From: JBBQSN01 sp963825505
Lineage (GTDB): Bacteria; Actinomycetota; Actinomycetes; Actinomycetales; CAWJMD01
Reading direction: 5' to 3'
Assembly: GCA_963825505.1 (NCBI GenBank)
Contig: CAWGTL010000018.1
Location: 1-64,000 of the forward strand
Length of the DNA: 64,000 nucleotides
Part shown: positions 54,666 to 64,000 of the stretch, in pieces
Numbering within the stretch: the first letter of the stretch is position 1
How the letters are laid out: each line of letters begins with the position of its first letter
Translations under genes and position numbers: made by a program
The notes under the pieces: generated by a model
The model's input: only the letters and a program-made list of their open reading frames with translations
The model's database searches: none
Told to the model about the DNA's origin: nothing

Positions 54666-55508
54666 GTGGGCGACGTCGCGGTCCGGGTGACCGACGTCCG
54701 GCTGCACCACGGGGAGTGCCCTGTCTGGTGGCCGGACGGGTCGGGCCTGCGCCTGGTCGACATGCTGGCCGGTGACCTGGTGACGCTGGGCGGGGGTGAG
54801 GAGGTCGTCCGCCACCACGTCGGCGGCACGGTCGCCGCGCCGCGCCCGCGCCGCGGCGGCGGCACCGTCCTGGGCGCGGACCGCGGCTTCCTCCTGCTGC
54901 GCGAGGACGGGACGCTGGAGCGCGAGGTCCCGGACGTGTGCGACGGCGAGGGCCTGCGGATGAACGACGGCGGCTGCGACCCCCACGGCCGCTACTGGTG
55001 CGGCACGACCGGTGGCGCCGCCGGTACCGCGGCACTGCACCGGCTCGATCCCGACGGCACGGTGACCACCCCGTTGACCGGCCTGACCACCTCGAACGGG
55101 CTGGCCTGGGCGCGGGACGGGCGTCGGGCCTGGTTCGTCGACAGCCCGTCCGGTCGGGTCGACGTGCTGGAGACCTCGCCGGAGGGGGAGGTCCTGGACC
55201 GCAGGCCGTTCGCGACGGTGCCGCGCGGGGTTCCGGACGGGCTGGTGCCGGACGAGCACGGCGGGGTCTGGGTCGCGCTCTGGGACGGCGGCGCCGTCGT
55301 CAGGTTCTCGCCCGAGGGCGAGGTCGACCGCGTCGTCGAGGTCCCGACCCCGCGCGTGACCGCCTGCACCCTCGGCGGCGACGACCTGCGCACCCTCTAC
55401 GTCACCACCTCCCAGCACGGGCTGGACCGCGACGACGGCTGCGCCGGAGCGGTGTTCAGCACCCGCGTCGACGTCCCCGGCGTCCCCGTCGACGAGTTCG
55501 GCGGCTGA
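54666..55508 (+). CDS. SMP-30/gluconolactonase-family lactonase
   Basis: 280 residues from a GTG at 54666. Six-bladed propeller of the SMP-30/regucalcin group with metal ligands in HHGECPVWWPDGSGLRLVDM (Glu), RMNDGGCDPHGRYWCGT (Asn), GLTTSNGLAWARDGRRAWFV (Asn) and SPSGRVDVL. It opens sugar lactones produced by the dehydrogenases in the cluster, giving the aldonic or aldaric acid for the MR-type dehydratase. It forms an operon with the SDR under site 5. Confidence 0.88.
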   Translation: MGDVAVRVTDVRLHHGECPVWWPDGSGLRLVDMLAGDLVTLGGGEEVVRHHVGGTVAAPRPRRGGGTVLGADRGFLLLREDGTLEREVPDVCDGEGLRMNDGGCDPHGRYWCGTTGGAAGTAALHRLDPDGTVTTPLTGLTTSNGLAWARDGRRAWFVDSPSGRVDVLETSPEGEVLDRRPFATVPRGVPDGLVPDEHGGVWVALWDGGAVVRFSPEGEVDRVVEVPTPRVTACTLGGDDLRTLYVTTSQHGLDRDDGCAGAVFSTRVDVPGVPVDEFGG

Positions 55509-55560
55509 CGCGGCCGCTGACCTGATCACCCGCACGTCCACCACCGAGGAGGAACCCGAG

Positions 55561-57132
55561 ATGGCAGACAGCACGCAGGTACGAGGTCCGGACCGCAGGT
55601 CGGTCCTGCTGGGCGCCGGAGCCGCGGTCGCGGCAGGACTGCTCACCGGCGCCCCGGCGACGGCGACGACGGACGTGGCCCGGCGCGGACCGCGCGCCTA
55701 CCCGTTCACGCTGGGTATCGCGTCGGGCGATCCGCTGCCCGGGGCCGTGGTGATCTGGACCCGGCTCGCCCCCAGCCCGTTCGAGGTCGGCGGAGGTGTC
55801 GGGCCCAGTGCCCACCCCGTGCAGTGGCAGGTGGCGGCCGACCCGGCGTTCGTGCGGGTCGTGCGCGAGGGGACGGCCCAGGCGCACCCCGAGTACGCGC
55901 ACAGCGTCCACGTCGACGTGCAGGGCCTGGAGCCGGACCGGGAGTACTGGTACCGGTTCCGCAGCGGACCGCACCTGAGCCCGGTCGGCCGGACCCGCAC
56001 CGCGCCGGTGCCCGGGGCGCCGCTGGACCACCTGCACCTGGTGATGGCGTCGTGCCAGTCGCTCGGTGCCGGCTGGTACCACGCCTGGCGCGACGCGGCC
56101 CAGGACCCGGCCGACCTGGTCTACTTCGCCGGGGACTACATCTACGAGTACGCGATCAACTCGACGTCGGTCCGCTGGCCGTACACCCCGCCGCTGCCCG
56201 ACGACTACGCCCGCGAGACCGACACCCTGGACCGCTTCCGCCAGCAGTACTCGGCGCACAAGGTCGACCCCGACCTGCAGGAGGCGCACCGCGTCTCGCC
56301 CTGGATGGTGACCTGGGACGACCACGAGGTCCGCAACGACTACGACGCCTTCGACCCTGCCTTGTTCGCGCTGCGGGCCAACGGCTACCGGGCGTTCTGG
56401 GAGCACATGCCGCTGCGCCGTCCCCAGCTGCCCGACGGCTGGACCGCCCGGATGCACCGCCACCTCACCTACGGCGACCTGGTCCGCTTCCACGTCCTGG
56501 ACACGCGCCAGTTCCGCACCACCCAGCTCCCGGGCGGTGCCGTGCTGGAGGGGCCTGCGCGGCGCGACCCCTCGCGGCAGATGCTCGGCGTGGAGCAGGA
56601 GGCCTGGCTGCTCGACGGGCTCGGCGCCGGCGGCACCACCTGGGACGCGCTCGCGAACACCGTGCTGTTCAGCCGCCTCGACAGCGGGGCGGGGGAGGTG
56701 GAGCAGTTCTCGACCGGCCAGTGGGACTCCTACCGGGTGGCGCAGCAGCGCGTCGTCGACGCCGTGGTCGACAAGCAGGTCGACGGCTTCGTCGTCCTCA
56801 CCGGTGACATCCACCGCAACTACCACCTGGACGTGCTGGCCGACTTCGACGACCCGTCGTCCGCCGTGGTCGGGGTCGAGTTCGCGGGGACGTCGATCAG
56901 CAGCGGTCGGGACGGCTCGCAGACCGACGCCGGGCTGGAGCTGCGCAAGGCCGAGAACCCGCACCTGGTGAGCGCCGACCTCTGGCGGGGCTACCTGCGG
57001 TGCCGGATCAGCCACGACGAGTGGGCGACCGAGGTGAGGGCCATCGACCGGGTCACGACGCTGACCTACGACGCCTGGACGAGCCAGACGCTGCGGACCT
57101 TCCCGGGTCGCCCCGGCCTCGTCGTGGACTGA
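55561..57132 (+). CDS. phoD: PhoD-family alkaline phosphatase/phosphodiesterase, Tat-exported
   Basis: 523 residues. The N-terminal twin-arginine signal PDRRSVLLGAGAAVAAGLLT is followed by APATA. There is an N-terminal PhoD domain (FTLGIASGDPLPGAVVIWTR) then the metallophosphatase core: VYFAGDYIYEYAIN, MVTWDDHEVRNDYDAFD, and VVLTGDIHRNYHLDV, giving the Asp/Asn/His metal ligands of PhoD. It releases phosphate from organic esters outside the cell, using calcium/iron in known members. The start has GAGGAGGAA upstream. It lies 52 bases after the lactonase and could read from the same promoter, but it is functionally separate. Confidence 0.92.
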   Translation: MADSTQVRGPDRRSVLLGAGAAVAAGLLTGAPATATTDVARRGPRAYPFTLGIASGDPLPGAVVIWTRLAPSPFEVGGGVGPSAHPVQWQVAADPAFVRVVREGTAQAHPEYAHSVHVDVQGLEPDREYWYRFRSGPHLSPVGRTRTAPVPGAPLDHLHLVMASCQSLGAGWYHAWRDAAQDPADLVYFAGDYIYEYAINSTSVRWPYTPPLPDDYARETDTLDRFRQQYSAHKVDPDLQEAHRVSPWMVTWDDHEVRNDYDAFDPALFALRANGYRAFWEHMPLRRPQLPDGWTARMHRHLTYGDLVRFHVLDTRQFRTTQLPGGAVLEGPARRDPSRQMLGVEQEAWLLDGLGAGGTTWDALANTVLFSRLDSGAGEVEQFSTGQWDSYRVAQQRVVDAVVDKQVDGFVVLTGDIHRNYHLDVLADFDDPSSAVVGVEFAGTSISSGRDGSQTDAGLELRKAENPHLVSADLWRGYLRCRISHDEWATEVRAIDRVTTLTYDAWTSQTLRTFPGRPGLVVD

Positions 57133-57183
57133 GCGGAGACAGCCGCGCCTGCGCCGGGAGGGGGCGCGGCCACCTCGTCCCTC

Positions 57184-57255
57184 GGGCGGATATCTCCACC
57201 GGAGATGGTCCGGTCGCTCGGTCGGTCCGGATATCGCGCTGGGTGATATCCGCCC
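57184..57255. repeat. Inverted repeat with three GATATC cores in the 57.1-57.4 kb gap
   Basis: GGGCGGATATC (57184-57194) and GATATCCGCCC (57245-57255) are perfect 11-base arms 50 bases apart, and a third GGATATCG lies between them at about 57229. A short ATCTCC...GGAGAT hairpin is nested in the left half. The 240-base gap otherwise holds nothing coding that I can support. It may be a terminator for phoD or a binding site array upstream of the nuclease gene. Confidence 0.5.
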
Positions 57256-57372
57256 GACGCAGGACATCAGGGCCCGAGGGTCCTCCGGCACGCAGCGGAC
57301 GAGCCCGCACTGGTCCGGGGTGATGACCGCGCCTTCCAGCCGGCTGTCCGACCTCCACGGCACTCTGGTGCC

Positions 57373-59137
57373 ATGACCACCCCGGAGCAGGACGCGCGAC
57401 CGGCGCTGCTGCTCGGCGCGCACGCCTCGCGGCGCTGCCCGCGGCGGATCCACAACGACCACGACCGGACCGTCCCGAAGGTCGAGTGGCTGCCCTCGCC
57501 GGAGCTGCAGCTGCGGCTCGACGCAGGGTCCGGGTTCGAGGTCGAGGTGCTCGACCGGCTGGTCGTCCTCCACGGGCACCGGTGCACCGACCTGCGCGGC
57601 ACCGACGACTGGCGCGAGCTCACGACGGCGACGATCGCGGCGCTGGCGGCCGGGGCAGAGCTCGTGGTCGGCGGCCGGCTCCCCGACGACGACGCCGGTG
57701 GACGGCTCGGGCGCCCGGACGTCCTGCTCCGGGTCGGCACCGGACCGGACGGCGTGGCCGGCAGGTACGTCCCGGTGGAGGTGAAGTGGCACCTGGGCAC
57801 CGAGAAGCGGGCGAAGAGGACGGCGTCGGTGTCCGCGCTCGCGTCGCCCACCACGCGCGTCGAGGTCGAGGGACGGGCACCGCGCACCAGGCAGCGCTTC
57901 GACGACCTGCTCCAGCTCGCGCACTACACCCGGATGCTGCAGGCGTGCGGCTTCCACCCGGGCGAGGACCAGCTCGTCGGCGCCGTCATCGGCACCGACC
58001 TGCTCGACGTCGGCGGCGGCGAGCCGGAGCAGGTGCTGGTGTGGCACGACCTCGCGGTCGCGCAGTTCACGACCTTCTCCCGCAGCCGGGGGTCGGCCGA
58101 GCGGTCGGTCCTGGAGCGGTACGACCACGAGCACCGGTTCCGGCTGAAGGTGGCCCAGGTGGCGGCCCGCCGCACCGGCGCGCCCGACGACCCGGAGCCG
58201 ATCGTCGTCCCCATCGCGCAGGACGAGTGCCTCACCTGCCCCTACCGCGACTGGTGCGCCGAGCGGATGGGTCCGGACGACCCGTCGGCAGCCATCACCA
58301 CCGGCAGGCTGCGCATCCGCGAGTGGCTGTCGCTGCAGGCGCTCGGCGTCACCACCACGGCGGCGCTCGCGGAGGTCGACGTCGACGACGACGAGTTCAT
58401 GGCCGCGTTCCTCGCCGAGCACACCCACGACGAAGCAGGCGCCGCGCGCCGGCTGGCCGAGGCGGTGCGCCGGGCCGGGATGGTCCGCGACGGCGTCCGG
58501 CTGCTGCGTACCGGCACCGGACCGCTCCATGTCCCGCGGGCCGACGTCGAGATCGACCTCGACTACGAGTCGGACCCCAGCGGTCGCAAGTACCTGTGGG
58601 GCGCCCGGGTCGCCACCGGCGACGCCCTGACCGGCACGTGGGGTCCGGCCCGGTACCGCGCCTTCGTCACCTGGGACCTCGTCGACGCCGAGGGCGAGCG
58701 CGCGCTCGCGGCCGAGCTGGTCGCGTGGCTGCGCTCCGAGATCGCCTCGGCCGAGGTCGCAGGTCGCACGCCTGCAGGTGCACCACTGGACGGCGGTCGA
58801 GCCCGACGCCCTGCGCACCGTCCTCGGTGCCGACGCGGTGGCGGACGTGCTCGCCCGCTTCGTCGACCTGTACGACGTCGTCAGGACGCAGTTCGTGGGC
58901 GCCTTCGGTCTCGGCCTCAAGGCGGTCGCGCCGGCCTTCGGCTTCCGCTGGCGCGACGACGACGCCGGCGGCTCGCAGTCGCAGACCTGGCTGCTCGTCG
59001 CCCGCGACACCGCCTCGCCCGACCACGCGGCGATGCGGCAGCGGGTGCTCGAGTACAACGAGGACGACGTCGAGGCGACGGCGGTCGTCCGGGCCGGTCT
59101 CTCGGCCCTCGCGACGTCGCAGCCTGCCGCCGGGTAG
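57373..59137 (+). pseudogene. TM0106-type RecB-like nuclease with C-terminal RNase H-like domain, one frame change
   Basis: About 588 residues when joined. The ATG at 57373 opens the RecB/Cas4-like part: RPDVLLRVGTG and VPVEVKWH (D...ExK nuclease motif), FDDLLQLAHYTRMLQACGF, and ECLTCPYRDWC with clustered cysteines as in iron-sulfur nucleases. Then comes an RNase H-like (DEDD-type) region: RYRAFVTWDLVDAEGERALA, and from about 58770, in the next frame, VHHWTAVEPDALRTVLGADA ending in LEYNEDDVEATAVVRAGL. One indel near 58765 splits it. The activity is predicted DNA/RNA exonuclease; the role is unknown. TerD follows on the same strand. Confidence 0.8.
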
Positions 59138-59183
59138 GTTCCAGGCAACGCAGACCGACCGAGGACGAGGGGTGGGGGAGCAG

Positions 59184-59768
59184 ATGGGTGTCACGCTGGC
59201 CAAGGGCGGCAACGTCTCGCTGAGCAAGGAGGCGGGATCCGTCCCGCTGACCCGGATCCACGTCGGCCTCGGCTGGGACGTGCGGTCCACCGCCGGTGCC
59301 GACTTCGACCTCGACGCCAGCGCCCTGGTGTGCGGGCCGAACGGCCGCGTCCTCGGCGACGAGTGGTTCATCTTCTACAACCAGCTGACCTCGCCGGACC
59401 AGACCGTCCAGCACACCGGCGACAACCTCACCGGCGAGGGCGAGGGCGACGACGAGGTCGTGATCATGGACCTCGGCGCGATGTCACCCCAGGTGGACAA
59501 GATCGTCGTCGCCGTCTCCATCCACGACGGGCAGACCCGCGGCCAGAACTTCGGCCAGGTCGTCAACGCCTTCATCCGCGTGGTCAACCTCAACGACGAC
59601 AGCGAGCTGGCCCGGTTCGACCTGTCCGAGGACGCCTCCACCGAGACCGCGATGATCTTCGGCGAGGTCTACCGCCGCGGCGAGGAGTGGAAGTTCCGCG
59701 CGGTCGGCCAGGGCTACGCCAGCGGCCTGCACGGCATCGTCACCGAGTACGGCGTCAACGTCGGCTGA
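59184..59768 (+). CDS. terD: TerD-family stress/tellurium resistance protein
   Basis: 194 residues from the ATG at 59184 (GGGGGAG upstream). The canonical TerD start MGVTLAKGGNVSLSKEAGS, then HVGLGWDVRSTAGADFDLDA with the calcium-binding Asp run, EWFIFYNQLTSPDQTVQHTG DN-type motif, and GEVYRRGEEWKFRAVGQGYA near the end. TerD proteins bind calcium and act in chemical and phage stress responses, usually inside larger ter operons; here it stands alone. Cytoplasmic, no signal. Confidence 0.93.
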   Translation: MGVTLAKGGNVSLSKEAGSVPLTRIHVGLGWDVRSTAGADFDLDASALVCGPNGRVLGDEWFIFYNQLTSPDQTVQHTGDNLTGEGEGDDEVVIMDLGAMSPQVDKIVVAVSIHDGQTRGQNFGQVVNAFIRVVNLNDDSELARFDLSEDASTETAMIFGEVYRRGEEWKFRAVGQGYASGLHGIVTEYGVNVG

Positions 59769-59821
59769 TCCGGACCAGGCCGGACCAGGTCCGGACCGGG
59801 GACGGCAGCCGCGCCAGGGCG

Positions 59822-59839
59822 CCTAAGTGATCGCTTAGG
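59822..59839. promoter_or_regulatory. Palindromic operator before the cox operon
   Basis: CCTAAGTGATCGCTTAGG is an 18-base inverted repeat, perfect apart from one pair (TGATCG against CGATCA). It is the only AT-containing symmetric element in the 158-base space between terD and coxM. TTGACG, a good -35 box, follows at 59846. The form (TAAG-N6-CTTA) resembles TetR/GntR-type operators. The regulator is not in the window. Confidence 0.55.
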
Positions 59840-59926
59840 TGGGCGTTGACGTCCGCCGCCGCAGCGAGCAGGTTGCACAGGTGCGGACGACGTCGTCGTC
59901 GTCCCGCCGACCGCGAGGAGCTCGGC

Positions 59927-60805
59927 ATGCAGGTCCCGTCGCCCTTCGAGTACGAACGCGCCACGAGCGTCGACCACGCGATCGGGCTGCTGGAACGCCT
60001 CGGCAGCGACGCGCGTCTGGTGGCCGGCGGGCACAGCCTGCTGCCGATGATGAAGCTGCGGATCGCGGCGCCGGAGTACCTGGTCGACATCAACGACCTG
60101 CACGACCAGCTCGGGTACATCACGGTCGAGGCCGACCAGGTGCGGATCGGTGCGATGGTCCGGCACCGCGAGCTGCTCGAGTCCGACCCCCTGGCGGCGG
60201 CCTTCCCCATCGTCCGCGACGCCGAGCGGGTCATCGCCGACCCGGTCGTGCGCAACCGCGGGACCCTGGGCGGCTCGCTGTGCCAGGCCGACCCGTCCGA
60301 GGACCTGTCGGCCGTCTGCACGACGCTGGACGCCAGCTGCGTCATCCGCAGCACCGCCGGCGAGCGGGTCGTCCCGATGCACGAGTTCCACCGCGGGCCG
60401 TACGAGACCGCTGTCGCCGACGGCGAGATGCTGCTCGAGGTGCGGCTGCCGATCCGGCCGGGCGGCTCCAGCGCCTACGAGAAGGTCGAGCGGCGCGCCG
60501 GCGACTGGGCCGTCGTGAGCGCGGGTGCCGCGGTCTGGATGGACGGCGGCACCATCACCGACGCGCGGGTGGGCCTGGCGGCGGTCGGCCCGAACACCAC
60601 GAGCATCGACGCGATCTCGCAGGCGCTGCGCGGTCAGGAGCCCTCGGAGGAGCTGTGGGCACGCGCGGGCGCCATCGCCGCCGAGAGCTGCCACCCCACC
60701 GAGGACGGACGCGGGAGCGTGGCCTACAAGCGGCACCTCGCCGACGAGCTCACCCGACGCGCGCTGCGCCGGTCGGTCGCCCGCATCACCGGTGAGGAGA
60801 GCTGA
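59927..60805 (+). CDS. coxM: Carbon-monoxide dehydrogenase medium (FAD-binding) subunit
   Basis: 292 residues from the ATG at 59927 with GAGGAG upstream. It has the two FAD-pyrophosphate motifs of the CODH/xanthine dehydrogenase medium subunit, LVAGGHSLLPMMKLRIAAP and RNRGTLGGSLCQADPSED. The FAD takes electrons from the iron-sulfur subunit and passes them to the quinone pool. Gene order M-S-L is that of true (form I) CO dehydrogenases. It is followed after one base by coxS. Confidence 0.93.
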   Translation: MQVPSPFEYERATSVDHAIGLLERLGSDARLVAGGHSLLPMMKLRIAAPEYLVDINDLHDQLGYITVEADQVRIGAMVRHRELLESDPLAAAFPIVRDAERVIADPVVRNRGTLGGSLCQADPSEDLSAVCTTLDASCVIRSTAGERVVPMHEFHRGPYETAVADGEMLLEVRLPIRPGGSSAYEKVERRAGDWAVVSAGAAVWMDGGTITDARVGLAAVGPNTTSIDAISQALRGQEPSEELWARAGAIAAESCHPTEDGRGSVAYKRHLADELTRRALRRSVARITGEES

Positions 60806-60806
60806 C

Positions 60807-61411
60807 ATGCAGGTCACGATGACGGTGAACGGCGAGCAGGTGACCAGCGAGATCGAGGGTCGCCTGCTGCTGGTGCACTACCTGCGCGACCACCTGAACC
60901 TGACCGGGACGCACTGGGGTTGCGACACGAGCAACTGCGGCACCTGCGTGGTCTGGATGGACGACGAACCGGTGAAGTCCTGCACCGTGCTGGCGGCGAT
61001 GGCCGGCGGACGTGCGGTGCGCACGGTCGAGGGCCTGGAGCAGGGCGACACGCTCGACCCCGTCCAGCAGGGGTTCATGCAGTGTCACGGGCTGCAGTGC
61101 GGGTTCTGCACGCCGGGGATGATGATGACCGCCCGTGCGCTGCTGGACCGCACCCCCGACCCGTCCGAGCACGAGATCCGCGAGGCGATCTCGGGCCAGA
61201 TCTGCCGCTGCACCGGCTACGCCTCCATCGTCCGCTCGATCCAGTGGGCCGCGGACCACCCGAACGGCCTGCCGGCGACCGAAACGGCCGACGAGAGCGC
61301 GCACGAGGTCCTCGACGACGCCGAGGGCGCGTCGTCCGGCGACGCCGACACCGCCCGACCCGACGGCGGCGACGTGGCCGAACCGCAGACCGCGACCGCA
61401 GGGAGCACGAC

Positions 61412-61415
<4 letters not shown>
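60807..61415 (+). CDS. coxS: Carbon-monoxide dehydrogenase small ([2Fe-2S]) subunit
   Basis: 202 residues. Plant-type cluster CDTSNCGTCVVW with the fourth Cys in VKSCTVLAAM, and the second cluster in CHGLQCGFCTPGMMM plus GQICRCTGYAS. The usual length is about 160; here the extra 35-40 residues are an acidic Ser/Ala tail (ESAHEVLDDAEGASSGDADT), seen in several actinobacterial homologues as I recall. The stop overlaps the coxL GTG. It links the molybdenum site to FAD. Confidence 0.93.
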
Positions 61416-63820
<2,405 letters not shown>

Positions 63821-63830
63821 CGGGACGACG

Positions 63831-64000
63831 ATGACGCACCGGATGGCCGCCCGCGTCGCCGAGCTGACCTCGGCGCGGGTGCCGTTCGTGCACGCGACGG
63901 TCGTGCGCGCCCAGCAGCCGACGTCGGCCAGGGCCGGCGACGACGCCGTCATCCTCGGCGACGGCACCATCGAGGGGTTCGTCGGCGGGCACTGCGCGCA
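63831..64000 (+). CDS. XdhC/CoxF-family maturation protein, start only
   Basis: The ATG at 63831, 10 bases after coxL, opens MTHRMAARVAELTSARVPFV, HATVVRAQQPTSARAGDDAV and ILGDGTIEGFVGGHCA, the N-terminal XdhC_CoxI domain. The rest lies beyond the window. Proteins of this family insert or sulfurate the molybdenum cofactor of CODH and xanthine dehydrogenase. Placed here it is probably the CoxF or CoxI-type maturation factor for coxMSL. Confidence 0.85.
   Translation, partial: MTHRMAARVAELTSARVPFVHATVVRAQQPTSARAGDDAVILGDGTIEGFVGGHCA

Noticed and set aside
55456..59148. Open frame of about 1,230 codons antisense to phoD and the nuclease gene
   Set aside because: Shadow of the forward genes; no recognisable domain.

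Overview
The window is very GC-rich (about 70% or more by eye), with frequent GTG starts, strong G/C bias at codon third positions, many 4-base start/stop overlaps and several likely leaderless genes. This suggests a high-GC actinobacterium (Actinomycetota). DUF222/HNH genes, a perfect actinobacterial LexA box and form I CO dehydrogenase agree. I cannot place it to genus. No tRNA, rRNA, CRISPR array or complete insertion sequence was seen.

Layout. (1) 1-6.3 kb is a nucleic-acid-processing cluster: the start of a DUF2075 protein, a MazG-like nucleotide pyrophosphohydrolase, a PLD/DEAD-helicase/DUF3427 protein and a NERD-UvrD helicase. The last two have broken reading frames. (2) 6.4-17.6 kb is a catabolic island for unsaturated uronic acid sugars: Eda aldolase, an IclR regulator, KduD, KduI, an ABC importer, a 925-residue unknown protein, a GH105 unsaturated glycuronyl hydrolase and KDG kinase. 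The steps run from an imported unsaturated oligosaccharide to pyruvate plus glyceraldehyde-3-phosphate. (3) 17.6-22.9 kb holds a DinB-like protein, a large secreted subtilase and two small proteins. (4) 22.9-33 kb is a defence or mobile-type region: a giant DUF4011-helicase-nuclease-DUF3320 protein, an 83-base inverted repeat, an SOS box before a shattered DUF222 HNH gene, a VapBC pair, and the remains of a Wadjet operon (intact jetD plus a jetA stub). (5) 33-38.4 kb holds SRPBCC and DUF3024 proteins, an MFS exporter, a PLP decarboxylase, gene debris and a LuxR-type regulator. (6) 38.4-55.5 kb is a second sugar-acid region: TctABC with a universal stress protein, a second ABC importer, a GntR/FCD regulator, a DHDPS-family lyase, an enolase-superfamily dehydratase, a TauE exporter, a uronate-dehydrogenase-like enzyme, an aldose epimerase, a DUF6259 glycosidase-like protein, an FAH hydrolase, an SDR and an SMP-30 lactonase. 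Five promoters in this region share a TGCATWATGTATG-like element, so it looks like one local regulon. (7) 55.5-59.8 kb holds PhoD, a TM0106-type nuclease and TerD. (8) 59.9-64 kb is a form I CO dehydrogenase operon, coxM-coxS-coxL, followed by the start of an XdhC/CoxF-family gene.

About ten genes contain apparent single-base indels while the protein sequence on either side stays well conserved and free of stops. Several sit at short C/G runs or GGC repeats. Uncorrected sequencing errors are the simplest explanation, although true decay is likely for the DUF222 gene, the Wadjet stub and the debris near 37 kb. Such genes are listed as pseudogene with the frame change described.
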